From DASYLJ01 sp964432595 (GTDB taxonomy: Bacteria; Desulfobacterota; Binatia; DP-6), in NCBI GenBank assembly GCA_964432595.1, contig CAYSOF010000020.1, forward strand, positions 65,521 to 129,520: DNA of 64,000 bases, in the 5' to 3' direction. This document shows positions 22,632 to 30,872 of the stretch, piece by piece. The position numbers and the translations under genes were made by a program. The stretch's first letter is position 1; each line of letters begins with the position of its first letter. The notes under the pieces are model-generated. The model was not told where the DNA came from. It made no database searches and saw nothing but the letters and a program-made list of their open reading frames with translations.

Positions 22632-23579
22632 ATGGACCGCATCGCGCTGTCGTTCTCGCCGCTCCGGGACGCCCTCCCGGCCGACATCCTGGCCTGGTCC
22701 CGGTCCGCCGAGGAGCGCGGATTCGCCGGCGTGTTCATCCCGGAGTCGTTCAACGACTCGCTGGCCTACGCGCAGGCGGTGGCCGCCGCGACGACGAAGC
22801 TCCACGTCGGTACGGCGATCACCAACGTCTACCTGCGCCACCCGACGCTCCTCGCCCAGCAAGCGGCCGCCGTCCAGGAGTTCTCGCACGGCCGGCTCCA
22901 CCTCGGGCTCGGCGTCGGCCACCAGGTGGTCAACCGCTCGCTCGGCATCGAGATGGGCGACGCGATGGCGAAGATGCGCGACGTCATCGGCACGTTGCGG
23001 ACGGCGTGGGTGAAGGGCGGCCACCAGCCGCGCCCGACGAAGCCGCCGCAGATCCTGGCGGCCGCCCTGGCGCCGAAGATGATCGAGCTGGCGGGCGAGC
23101 TCGCCGACGGCGTCATCTTCAACCTGTTTCCGCTGGAGCGCTATCCGAAGGCGCTCGCCGCGCTCTACCGCGGCGCCGAGCGGGCCGGCCGCGACCCGCA
23201 GTCGATCGCCATCTACCACTTCACGACGTGCTACCTCGGGCCCGATCGCGCCGCCTGCCTGCACGAGGCCAAGCGCATGCTGGCGCGCTACGCGAACCTG
23301 CCGTTCTACGGCAACATGCTTGCCCAGAGCGGCTTCGCGGCGGAGGTGGAGGCGATTCGCGGCCACATGAAGGCGCGCGACGTCGCCGCCGCCGAGCAGG
23401 CGGTCACGGACGAGATGGCCGACGGAGTCACCCTCGTCGGCGACCCCGCCCACTGTATGGAGCGACTCCGCGCGTACAGCATGGCCGGCGCCGAGACGGC
23501 GATCGTCTTCCCGAACCCGGTCGGCGAATCGCGCGCGGCGGCCGTCGAGCGGGCCATCGCGGGGCTCGCCACGCGCTGA
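22632..23579 (+). CDS. LLM-class flavin-dependent oxidoreductase (luciferase-like, possibly F420-dependent)
   Basis: The protein has 315 residues with the TIM-barrel pattern of bacterial luciferase-like oxidoreductases: RSAEERGFAGVFIPE, then TKLHVGTAITNVYLRHPTLL, GRLHLGLGVGH near residue 100, and LAGELADGVIFN. The C-terminal VTLVGDPAHCMERLRAY and ETAIVFPNP are also typical. Members use reduced FMN or F420 to reduce or oxygenate small substrates. The sequence does not settle which cofactor is used, but the short N-terminus and the RHPTLLAQQAA run resemble F420-dependent members. No electron-transfer partner is adjacent. ileS follows after 49 bases but has its own promoter-like sequence. Confidence 0.85.
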   Translation: MDRIALSFSPLRDALPADILAWSRSAEERGFAGVFIPESFNDSLAYAQAVAAATTKLHVGTAITNVYLRHPTLLAQQAAAVQEFSHGRLHLGLGVGHQVVNRSLGIEMGDAMAKMRDVIGTLRTAWVKGGHQPRPTKPPQILAAALAPKMIELAGELADGVIFNLFPLERYPKALAALYRGAERAGRDPQSIAIYHFTTCYLGPDRAACLHEAKRMLARYANLPFYGNMLAQSGFAAEVEAIRGHMKARDVAAAEQAVTDEMADGVTLVGDPAHCMERLRAYSMAGAETAIVFPNPVGESRAAAVERAIAGLATR

Positions 23580-23587
23580 CGTCGCCT

Positions 23588-23616
23588 TTGAATGCCCGGA
23601 GTGGCGCTGCTACGGT
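23588..23616 (+). promoter_or_regulatory. putative ileS promoter, TTGAAT-N17-TACGGT
   Basis: TTGAAT at 23588-23593 and TACGGT at 23611-23616 are separated by 17 bases. They lie about 13 bases before the ileS start, so the leader would be very short. It overlaps the end of no gene, since the flavin oxidoreductase stops at 23579. Confidence 0.35.
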
Positions 23617-23628
23617 CGCCCACTCCCG

Positions 23629-26397
23629 ATGGACTACAAGAGCACGCTGAACCTGCCGCGGACGGAGTTCCCCATGAAGGCCAATCTGGCCCAGCGGGAG
23701 CCCGAGATCCTGAAGCGCTGGCAGGAGATCGCGCTCTACCGCCGCCTTCAGGACGAGGCAGCCGCCCGGCCGCGCTTCGTCCTCCACGACGGCCCGCCGT
23801 ACGCGAACGGCAACATCCACATCGGCCACACGCTGAACAAGGTCCTGAAGGACATCGTCGTGAAGTCGCGTGCGATGGCCGGCTTCCTCGCGCCGTACGT
23901 CCCCGGCTGGGACTGCCACGGCCTTCCCATCGAGCTGCAGGTCGAGAAGCAGCTCGGCCGCGCCAAGAAGGAGGCGATGGAGAAGGTCGACGTCCGCAAG
24001 CGCTGCCGCGACTACGCGCAGAAGTTCGTCGAGATCCAGGGCAGCGAGTTCCAGCGGCTCGGCATCCTCGGCGACTGGGAGCGGCCGTATCTCACGATGG
24101 ACTTCGCCTACGAGGCGGAGGAGGTGCGCGTCCTCGGCAAGTGCATCGCCGCCGGCCTCGTCTACCGCGGCAAGAAGCCGGTGCAGTGGTGCTGGTCGTG
24201 CGCGACGGCGCTCGCCGAGGCGGAGGTCGAGTACGCGGACGTCACGTCGCCGTCGGTGTACGTCGCGTATCCGTTCACGGCGCCGCTGCCGAAGGCGCTC
24301 GACGGCCTGGACGGCGTCGCCGCCGCCGCCTGGACGACCACCCCGTGGACGCTGCCGGCGAGCCTCGCGGTCGCGGTGCATCCGTCGAACGAGTACGTGG
24401 TCGTCGACACGGGCGAGCGGAAGCTCGTCGTCGCCGCGGCGCTCGTGCCGGCGCTCGCGAAGGCCATGCGCCTGAACGACGAGCCGCGCGAGCTGCGCCG
24501 CTTCCGCGGCATCGACATCGCGGACGCGACGGTGAAGCATCCGTGGCTCGACCGCGTCGTGCCCGTCGTGACCGCCAACTACGTCACCCTCGAGAGCGGC
24601 ACGGGCCTCGTCCACACCGCGCCGGGCCACGGTCAGGACGACTACCAGACGGGCCTCAAGTACGGCCTCGAGGTGCTGGCGCCGGTCGACGACCGCGGAC
24701 GGTTCACCGACGACGTCCCCGACTGGAAGGGCACGCGCGTCTTCGACGCGAACCCGCTCATCATCGAGCACCTGCGCCGCGTCGGCACGCTGCTGGCGAC
24801 GCACGACTTCGCTCACAGCTATCCGCACTGCTGGCGCTGCAAGAACCCGATCGTGTTCCGCGCGACCGAGCAGTGGTTCATCGGCATGGAGCGGCAGGAG
24901 CTGCGCCAGCGCGCGCTCGCCGAGATCGACCGCGTGCGCTGGGTGCCCGAGTGGGGACGCGACCGCATCCACGGCATGATCTCGATGCGTCCCGACTGGT
25001 GCATCTCGCGCCAGCGCGACTGGGGCGTGCCCGTCGTGGCGCTCTTCTGCGAGTCGTGCGGCAAGGAGCACTTCAGCGAGCGCTTGTGCGAGCACGTCGC
25101 CGGCTACTTCGAGCAGGAAGGCGCCGACGCGTGGTTCGGCCGGCCGATCGCCGATCTCGTCCCGCCGGGACTCGCGTGCGAGCAGTGCCAGGGCACGTCC
25201 TTCCGTCGCGAGACCGACATTCTCGACGTGTGGTTCGACTCGGGCGTCAGCTGGAAGGCGGTCGTCGAGCAGCGTCCCGCGCTCGGCGGCCATGCCGACA
25301 TGTACCTCGAGGGCAGCGATCAGCATCGCGGCTGGTTCCACAGTGCGCTGCTGACGAGCGTCGCGGTGACGGGCAAGGCGCCGTACGACATCGTCCTGAC
25401 CCACGGCTTCATCCTGGACGGGCAGGGCAAGAAGATGTCGAAGTCGGGCGACAACGCCGTCGCGCCCGGCGACGTCATCAAGAAGCACGGCGCCGAGCTC
25501 CTGCGCCTCTGGGTGGCGGCGGAGGACTACCGCGGCGACGTCAGCGTCTCCGACGAGATCCTGAGCCAGCTCGTCGAGGCGTACCGTCGCATCCGCAACA
25601 CGGCGCGCTTCCTCCTGAGCAACCTGTTCGACTTCGATCCGGCGAAGGACGCGGTGCCCTACGATCGCCTGCCCGAGCTCGAGCGCTGGGCGCTGCACGA
25701 GACCAACGCGCTCTCGCGCCGCGTGCGCGCGGCGTACGACGAGTACGAGTTCCACGTCATCTACCAGGCGCTGAACCGGTTCTGCTCCGTCGAGATGAGC
25801 GCGATCTACCTCGACGTCCGCAAGGACCGGCTCTACTGCCAGCGTGCCGACGCGCCGGAGCGGCGCGCCACGCAGACGGTGCTGCACGCGATCCTCGAGA
25901 CGATGGTGCGGCTGATGGCGCCGGTGCTGTCGTTCACCGCCGACGAGCTGTGGTCGTACATGCCCGCCACCGCGGAGCCGAGCGTCTTCCTCGCGGGCTT
26001 CGGCGAGACGCCCGACCTCTGGCGCGACGACGCGCTGGCGGCGCGCTGGGCGAAGCTGCTCGACGTGCGCAGTGCCGTGTCGAAGGCGCTGGAGGAGACG
26101 CGTCGCGCGGGCACGCTCAAGCAGCCGTCGGAGGCGCACGTGCAGCTCGGTGCGACCGGCGAGCTGCGCGACGTGCTCGCCGATCCGGGGGTCGAGCTGC
26201 AGAACCTGCTGCTCGCGGGCGCCGTGACGCTCGACGGCCAGGACGCGCCGCCGAGCGCGGTGCTGCCCGAGCTGCGCGTCGCCATCGGGAGGGCGACCGG
26301 CGGCAAGTGCGAGCGCTGCTGGTACGTCCGGCCGGTCGGGACGTCGCCGGATCATCCGACGCTGTGCGAACGCTGCACGGGGGTGGTGGCGTGCTGA
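23629..26397 (+). CDS. ileS: isoleucyl-tRNA synthetase
   Basis: IleRS charges tRNA-Ile with isoleucine and edits misactivated valine. The protein has 922 residues, normal for bacterial IleRS. Class I signatures are HIGH (64-67) and KMSKS (602-606). The editing domain lies between them, with WTTTPWTLPAS and the GTGLVHTAPGHGQDDY segment. An anticodon-binding domain follows, and a C-terminal zinc finger with C894, C897, C913 and C916. The GNIHIGHTLNKVLKD and PHCWRCKNP segments are diagnostic. lspA overlaps its 3' end, the common ileS-lspA arrangement. Confidence 0.97.
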   Translation: MDYKSTLNLPRTEFPMKANLAQREPEILKRWQEIALYRRLQDEAAARPRFVLHDGPPYANGNIHIGHTLNKVLKDIVVKSRAMAGFLAPYVPGWDCHGLPIELQVEKQLGRAKKEAMEKVDVRKRCRDYAQKFVEIQGSEFQRLGILGDWERPYLTMDFAYEAEEVRVLGKCIAAGLVYRGKKPVQWCWSCATALAEAEVEYADVTSPSVYVAYPFTAPLPKALDGLDGVAAAAWTTTPWTLPASLAVAVHPSNEYVVVDTGERKLVVAAALVPALAKAMRLNDEPRELRRFRGIDIADATVKHPWLDRVVPVVTANYVTLESGTGLVHTAPGHGQDDYQTGLKYGLEVLAPVDDRGRFTDDVPDWKGTRVFDANPLIIEHLRRVGTLLATHDFAHSYPHCWRCKNPIVFRATEQWFIGMERQELRQRALAEIDRVRWVPEWGRDRIHGMISMRPDWCISRQRDWGVPVVALFCESCGKEHFSERLCEHVAGYFEQEGADAWFGRPIADLVPPGLACEQCQGTSFRRETDILDVWFDSGVSWKAVVEQRPALGGHADMYLEGSDQHRGWFHSALLTSVAVTGKAPYDIVLTHGFILDGQGKKMSKSGDNAVAPGDVIKKHGAELLRLWVAAEDYRGDVSVSDEILSQLVEAYRRIRNTARFLLSNLFDFDPAKDAVPYDRLPELERWALHETNALSRRVRAAYDEYEFHVIYQALNRFCSVEMSAIYLDVRKDRLYCQRADAPERRATQTVLHAILETMVRLMAPVLSFTADELWSYMPATAEPSVFLAGFGETPDLWRDDALAARWAKLLDVRSAVSKALEETRRAGTLKQPSEAHVQLGATGELRDVLADPGVELQNLLLAGAVTLDGQDAPPSAVLPELRVAIGRATGGKCERCWYVRPVGTSPDHPTLCERCTGVVAC

Positions 26398-26897
26398 ACG
26401 ACCCGCGCCTCCGTCTGGCGACCGTCGTGGCGATCCTCGTGCTGATCGCCGATCAGGTGACGAAGGAGGTCGTGCAGCGTTCGATGGAGCTGTATCAGAG
26501 CATCCCGATCGTGCCGGGCTTCGCGATCACCTACGTGCGCAACTCCGGTGCGGCGTTCTCCATGCTGTCGGGCGCGCCCGACATGGTTCGCCTGCCGCTG
26601 TTCCTCGGCGTCACCGTCGTCGCCGTGATCGCGCTCGTGTCGTACCTGCGCTCGACGCCGGCCGAGCGCTGGTGGCTCGTCGCTGCGCTGGGCGGCGTCC
26701 TCGGCGGCGCGCTTGGCAACTTCATCTGCCGCGTGCGCTATGGCGAGGTCATCGACTTCTTCCACGTCTACTACGGCGAGTGGAGCTGGCCGATGTTCAA
26801 CGTCGCCGACAGCGCCATCAGCGTCGGCGTGGTGATCGTACTGCTCGAGTCGCTGCGCTCGCAGGCCCCCGAGCCGGAGTCTACGACACCACGTTGA
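26391..26897 (+). CDS. lspA: lipoprotein signal peptidase II
   Basis: LspA cleaves the signal peptide of prolipoproteins after diacylglyceryl transfer. This 168-residue protein has four membrane helices and the family blocks: ADQVTK near the N-terminus, YVRNSGAAFSM, GNFICRVRYGEVIDFF and FNVADSAISVG. The catalytic aspartates are D122 (VIDFF) and D140 (VADSA). The canonical NxxDR motif reads NFICR here, so a Cys (residue 113) replaces the usually conserved Asp. The GTG start at 26391 overlaps the ileS stop. Its 3' end overlaps the 3' end of the minus-strand Mrp gene by 17 bases. The Lnt enzyme acting later in the pathway is encoded at 10084. Confidence 0.93.
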   Translation: MLNDPRLRLATVVAILVLIADQVTKEVVQRSMELYQSIPIVPGFAITYVRNSGAAFSMLSGAPDMVRLPLFLGVTVVAVIALVSYLRSTPAERWWLVAALGGVLGGALGNFICRVRYGEVIDFFHVYYGEWSWPMFNVADSAISVGVVIVLLESLRSQAPEPESTTPR

Positions 26898-28041
26898 GCG
26901 CGGCCGACGTCGCCGTGCGGCGCTCGGCTTCGGTCAGCTGCACCAGCACGCGCTCCGCGATCTCGTGGAACGCGCGCGCCTGCGGGCTCGACGGATCGGC
27001 GGCCACGATGGGCAGGCCCTTGTCGCCCGCCTCGCGGACGACGCGCGCGAGCGGCACCTCGCCGAGGAACTGCAGCCCCATCTCGCGCGCCATCGCGGCG
27101 CCGCCGCCGTGGCCGAAGAGGTCGGCGCGCGCGCCGCACCCGGGGCAGAGGTGGAAGCTCATGTTCTCGATGAGCCCCAGCACCGGCGCGTTGCACTGCC
27201 GGAACATCTGGATGCCGCGCCGGACGTCGGCCAGGGCGACGTCCTGGGGCGTCGTCACGATGACGCCGCCCGTGATCGGCACCTGCTGGGTCAGCGTCAG
27301 CTGGACGTCGCCGGTGCCGGGCGGCAGGTCCATCACCAGGACGTCGAGCTCGCCCCAGTCGCAGTTCCGGAGGAACTCGGTGATGAGCTTCGTCAGCATG
27401 GGGCCGCGCCAGATGATCGGCGTGTCCTCCCCGACGAAGAGGCCCATCGAGATCACGCGCAGCCCGTGGCGCTCGATCGGGATCAGGCGCTTGCCCTCGC
27501 CGCTCTGGGCCTTCTCGGTGATGCCGAGCATCAGGGGGATGCTCGGGCCGTAGACGTCGGCGTCCATCAGGCCGACCCGCCGGCCGAGGCTGGCCAGGGC
27601 CAGGGCGAGGTTGGTGGCCACCGTCGATTTTCCGACGCCGCCCTTGCCGCTGGCGACGGCCAGCACGGTGCGGACGCCCGGAATCGCCTGCGGTCCGCGC
27701 CGCACGCCCTGCGGCACGGCGGCGGCCTCGCGCACGATGGAGACCGTCCCCGAGACGCCCGGCATCGCCGCGACGGTGGCGCGGATGGCGGCCTCGAGCT
27801 GCTCGACGACCTCCTCCTTCGCGGTGCTCGGCGCCATCGTGACGGTGACGCCGTCGCTGGCGACCTCGATGTCCTTCACGACGCCGAAGGACACGATATC
27901 GCGGGAGAAACCCGGGTACTGCACGGACTTGAGACGCTCCAGGATCTCCTGCGGGGTCGGCACGTCCGGGGCTCTAGCAACCGCCCCCCGCCGCCGCAAG
28001 GGCGTCAGCGTTTGGACGGGCGGCGCGGGGATGACGCTCAA
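26881..28041 (-). CDS. mrp: Mrp/NBP35-family iron-sulfur cluster carrier ATPase
   Basis: The protein has 386 residues. The N-terminal part (about 28-108) is a DUF59/MIP18-like domain (LKSVQYPGFSRDIVSFGVV). The main domain has a deviant Walker A, SGKGGVGKST (131-140), and the MDADVYGPSIP and MDLPPGTGD segments. The CPGC pair at C299 and C302 is where a bridging cluster binds between subunits. Such proteins carry 4Fe-4S clusters to target enzymes in the cytosol. The first 25 residues are weakly conserved, so a later start is possible. Candidate clients nearby are the ferredoxin at 34522 and other Fe-S proteins, but no specific link is visible. Confidence 0.93.
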   Translation of the reverse strand: MSVIPAPPVQTLTPLRRRGAVARAPDVPTPQEILERLKSVQYPGFSRDIVSFGVVKDIEVASDGVTVTMAPSTAKEEVVEQLEAAIRATVAAMPGVSGTVSIVREAAAVPQGVRRGPQAIPGVRTVLAVASGKGGVGKSTVATNLALALASLGRRVGLMDADVYGPSIPLMLGITEKAQSGEGKRLIPIERHGLRVISMGLFVGEDTPIIWRGPMLTKLITEFLRNCDWGELDVLVMDLPPGTGDVQLTLTQQVPITGGVIVTTPQDVALADVRRGIQMFRQCNAPVLGLIENMSFHLCPGCGARADLFGHGGGAAMAREMGLQFLGEVPLARVVREAGDKGLPIVAADPSSPQARAFHEIAERVLVQLTEAERRTATSAALNVVS

Positions 28042-28078
28042 GCGATGCGCAAGTCCATATTTTCCGGGCTTCGCGACG

Positions 28079-28094
28079 TGGCACCCGAGTTGCT
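28079..28094 (+). promoter_or_regulatory. sigma-54 promoter before the XRE/kinase pair
   Basis: TGGCAC (28079-28084), 5 bases, TTGCT (28090-28094) match the -24/-12 consensus fully. Transcription should start near 28105, only about 10 bases before the XRE gene start, so the leader would be unusually short. Confidence 0.7.
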
Positions 28095-28114
28095 TTGGGC
28101 CTTACTCGATTCCC

Positions 28115-28363
28115 ATGCAGGTACATACTTCAACCGCGAACAGCGGTCCGCCCCCCGATGCCGGCCGGCTCATCCGCGCCTGGCGACAGCGCACCGGTCT
28201 CACCCAGGAAGGCCTCGCGCAGTCGCTGAGCGTGACGTTCTCCACGGTGAGCCGCTGGGAAAACGGCCACGTGCTGCCGAGCAAGCTCGCCTGGCGAGCC
28301 TTGCAGCAGCTCGCGGCCGAGCGGTCCTGTCCGCTCGAAAGCGTCGCCATCGATTCCGACTGA
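28115..28363 (+). CDS. small XRE-family helix-turn-helix protein
   Basis: This 82-residue protein has a clear Cro/CI-type helix-turn-helix: GRLIRAWRQRTGLTQEGLA, then the turn-recognition segment LSVTFSTVSRWENGHVLPS. The N-terminal 15 residues are disordered and no effector domain is present, so it is probably a simple DNA-binding partner. It stops 4 bases before the histidine kinase start, so the two are almost certainly one operon. A full sigma-54 consensus site lies immediately upstream. The XRE protein could be the output factor for the kinase, since no response regulator is nearby; this is inference. Confidence 0.82.
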   Translation: MQVHTSTANSGPPPDAGRLIRAWRQRTGLTQEGLAQSLSVTFSTVSRWENGHVLPSKLAWRALQQLAAERSCPLESVAIDSD

Positions 28364-28367
28364 TCCC

Positions 28368-29588
28368 ATGATCGGCAGGAGTGATCCGTCGGCTCGCGCC
28401 GTCGGAACCCCTTCGATCGGGGAGGAGAGCGGATTCGAGGGCGGTGTCGCACGCCTCGCGTGCGCGCTGCTCGACGTCGACGAGCTCGAGCCGGCGCTGC
28501 GTCGCATCGGTACCGAGGGCCAGCGGCTCCTCGGGGCGGAGGCGGTGTCGGTCTGGATCCTCGACGGCGACGCGCTCGAATGCCGCCTGGCGGTGCCCGA
28601 GACGGACGACGGCCGCGCGCAACGGCTCGGCGTCGCGACCGGGACGGCCGCGGTGGCGGTGGCGGCGCGTGAGCGTCGCGCGCTCGTCGTGGCGAACGAT
28701 CCCTGGTGCACGCTCGTCGTGCCGGTGATGGGACGGGGAGGCACGCTGCTCGGCGTCGTGTCGTGCCTCGCCGCCGCGTCACCGCCGAACCTGACGCTCT
28801 GGCGCGACCGCGGCGAGGTCGTCGCGGCGCTCTGCGCCGGCGCGATCGACAAGTGGCGGCTCCTCGAGCGCGTGCGCAGCCATCGCGACGACGTTCGCGA
28901 GCTGCACCGTCTCAAGTCCGACTTCATTGCGACGATGTCGCACGAGCTGCGCACGCCGCTGAACGTCGTGATGGGCTACTCGGACCTGCTGGCGGACGAG
29001 GCGTTCGGCGCGCTCACGACCGAGCAGCGCGGCGTCCTCGATCGCATCCAGGTGAGCGCGCGCGAGCTGTTCGAGCTGGTGACGGCGACGCTCGATCTCA
29101 ACCGGCTCGAGGCCGGTGAGACGCCGGTGCAGGTGGACGGCGTCGACGTCGCCGCGCTGCTGGCGGAGCTCGCCGCCGATACCGAGGCGCGCCCGCGTGG
29201 CGACGATCTGGTCGTCGAGTGGCAGGTGTCGCCGGCGCTGCCGCCGCTGCGCACGGACCGCGACAAGCTGTGGACGGTGCTCCGCAACATCGTCGGCAAC
29301 GCGATCAAGTTCACCGAGCGGGGTCGGGTGACGATCACCGTCGACGCGGATCCCGACGCGATGGTCTTCGCCGTCGCCGACACGGGCATCGGCATCAGCG
29401 ACGAGCACCTGCCGATCATCTTCGACATGTTCCGCCAGGTCGAAGCGGCGGACACGCGCCGTTTCGGCGGCGTCGGGCTCGGGCTGTACGTCGTGCGGCG
29501 GCTGCTCGAGGAGCTCGGCGGCGAGGTGCACGTCGAGAGCCGGCTGGGGCACGGCTCGCGGTTCCGCGTGCGGTTGCCGCACCGGTAG
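28368..29588 (+). CDS. GAF-domain sensor histidine kinase
   Basis: The protein has 406 residues. A GAF-like sensor region (about 30-165) has LLGAEAVSVWILDGD and a loop with LVVPVMGRGGTLLGVVS. The HisKA domain carries the phospho-acceptor His192 in IATMSHELRTPLN. The HATPase domain shows the N-box NIVGNAIKF, the G1 box DTGIGIS and the G2 box GVGLGLYV. There is no membrane helix, so it senses a cytosolic signal, perhaps a small molecule bound by GAF. It has no response regulator beside it and is translated with the XRE gene upstream, probably under sigma-54 control. Confidence 0.93.
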   Translation: MIGRSDPSARAVGTPSIGEESGFEGGVARLACALLDVDELEPALRRIGTEGQRLLGAEAVSVWILDGDALECRLAVPETDDGRAQRLGVATGTAAVAVAARERRALVVANDPWCTLVVPVMGRGGTLLGVVSCLAAASPPNLTLWRDRGEVVAALCAGAIDKWRLLERVRSHRDDVRELHRLKSDFIATMSHELRTPLNVVMGYSDLLADEAFGALTTEQRGVLDRIQVSARELFELVTATLDLNRLEAGETPVQVDGVDVAALLAELAADTEARPRGDDLVVEWQVSPALPPLRTDRDKLWTVLRNIVGNAIKFTERGRVTITVDADPDAMVFAVADTGIGISDEHLPIIFDMFRQVEAADTRRFGGVGLGLYVVRRLLEELGGEVHVESRLGHGSRFRVRLPHR

Positions 29589-29621
29589 GCCCCTCCGGAG
29601 GCCCATGCTACATCCGTCGCC

Positions 29622-30365
29622 ATGGCGCGCCGTGGGCGACGCGCGGGCGGCGACGACGGGCCGCCGCCCCAACCGCATCCGGGACCGCTGAACGCGCCCT
29701 TCAAGGGTCTGAAGGGGCGCATCCAAGCGAAGCCCGCGCCGCCTCCTCCTCCGCCACCGCCGAAGCCGGTCGCGCCACCACCCCCCGACGACGGCGACCT
29801 GTTCAGCAGCGCGATGGCCGGCGTCCGCCGCATGTCGAAGGACCCGCACGCGCGTGTCGAGGGGCCCGGGCCGGCCAACGGCAAGCCCGGGCCGCCCAGC
29901 GAGGAGGCCGAGGCGCTGGCCGCGCTCTCTGACCTGGTCACGGGCGTCGCGCATTTCGACGTCACGGACACGCGCGAGTACGTCGAGGGCATCGTCGTCG
30001 GGCTCGACCCACGTCTCGTCCGGCGGCTGCGCAAGGGCGAGTTCGCCTACCAGCGCCACGTCGACCTGCACGGGCTCACGCAGGCCGACGCGCGCGCCGA
30101 GGTCGAGCGCTTCCTGACGGCCGCCTTCAAGGACGGGCTGCGCTGCGTGCTGATCGTCCACGGGCGCGGCCTCAACTCGAAGGACCACGTCCCCGTGCTG
30201 AAGGAGCGTCTCAAGAGCTGGCTCGCGCACGGCAGCATCGGCAGGATCGTGCTCGCGTTCACGACGGCGCGTCCCTGCGACGGCGGCGCCGGCGCGCTCT
30301 ACGTGCTGCTGCGGCGCGCGCGCGGCGGGCGGCCGCTCCAAGTCACCGAGGGAGCGAAGCGCTAA
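29622..30365 (+). CDS. Smr-domain protein (MutS2 C-terminal-like)
   Basis: The 247-residue protein begins with a Pro-rich, probably disordered region of about 75 residues (PAPPPPPPPPKPVAPPPP). The C-terminal 90 residues form an Smr domain with its three marks: VDLHGLTQADA, LIVHGRGLNSKD and a final FTTARPCDGGAGALYVLL. Smr domains act as nucleases or nucleic-acid binders; many stand-alone bacterial versions have undefined roles, some in ribosome rescue. The downstream gene starts at the base after the stop, so the two are coupled. Confidence 0.9.
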   Translation: MARRGRRAGGDDGPPPQPHPGPLNAPFKGLKGRIQAKPAPPPPPPPPKPVAPPPPDDGDLFSSAMAGVRRMSKDPHARVEGPGPANGKPGPPSEEAEALAALSDLVTGVAHFDVTDTREYVEGIVVGLDPRLVRRLRKGEFAYQRHVDLHGLTQADARAEVERFLTAAFKDGLRCVLIVHGRGLNSKDHVPVLKERLKSWLAHGSIGRIVLAFTTARPCDGGAGALYVLLRRARGGRPLQVTEGAKR

Positions 30366-30872
30366 GTGGCCGACGCGCTGAGCGGCCTGCGGCTGCTGCT
30401 CGCCCTCGTCTTCCCCCTGCTCCTCGTGCGCGGCGGTACGGCGCCGCTGATCGTGTGGGCCGTCGCCGCGATCAGCGACTACGTCGACGGGCCGATCGCG
30501 CGACGGCGCGGCATCACGAGCGCGCGCGGCGCGATCCTCGACAACGTCGCCGACGTCGCCTTCGTACTCGGTGGGCTCGTGACGGCGGCGGCGCTCGGCA
30601 TGGTGACGTGGGTCGCGCCCGTGTCGATCGTCGGGTCGGTCGGCGGCTACGTGCTCGCGTCGCGGCGGCTGTCGCGGCAGGCCGGTCCGCCGCGGCTCGC
30701 GCGCAGCCGCATCGGCCACTGGGCCGGCGTCGTCAACTGGGCGTGCGTCGGCGTGGTCGCCGGCGCGCTGGCGCTACCGCAGGTGGTCGGTCCGCGCCTG
30801 CTCGACGTGGCGGGCGTCGCCACCAGCGCGATCAACCTGGCCGCCGTCGGCGCGCGGCTCGTCGGCCGCTAG
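30366..30872 (+). CDS. CDP-alcohol phosphatidyltransferase family protein
   Basis: The protein has 168 residues and a full CDP-alcohol phosphotransferase signature: D-x2-DG-x2-AR-x8-G-x3-D-x3-D, here SDYVDGPIARR followed by GAILDNVADV. Around it are five or so membrane helices. Such enzymes join a CDP-linked lipid to an alcohol (for example glycerol phosphate, inositol phosphate or serine); the acceptor is not clear from the sequence. It starts with GTG directly after the Smr stop codon. Its last 99 bases overlap the 3' end of the convergent flippase-like gene on the minus strand, which is an unusually long tail-to-tail overlap. Confidence 0.88.
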   Translation: MADALSGLRLLLALVFPLLLVRGGTAPLIVWAVAAISDYVDGPIARRRGITSARGAILDNVADVAFVLGGLVTAAALGMVTWVAPVSIVGSVGGYVLASRRLSRQAGPPRLARSRIGHWAGVVNWACVGVVAGALALPQVVGPRLLDVAGVATSAINLAAVGARLVGR

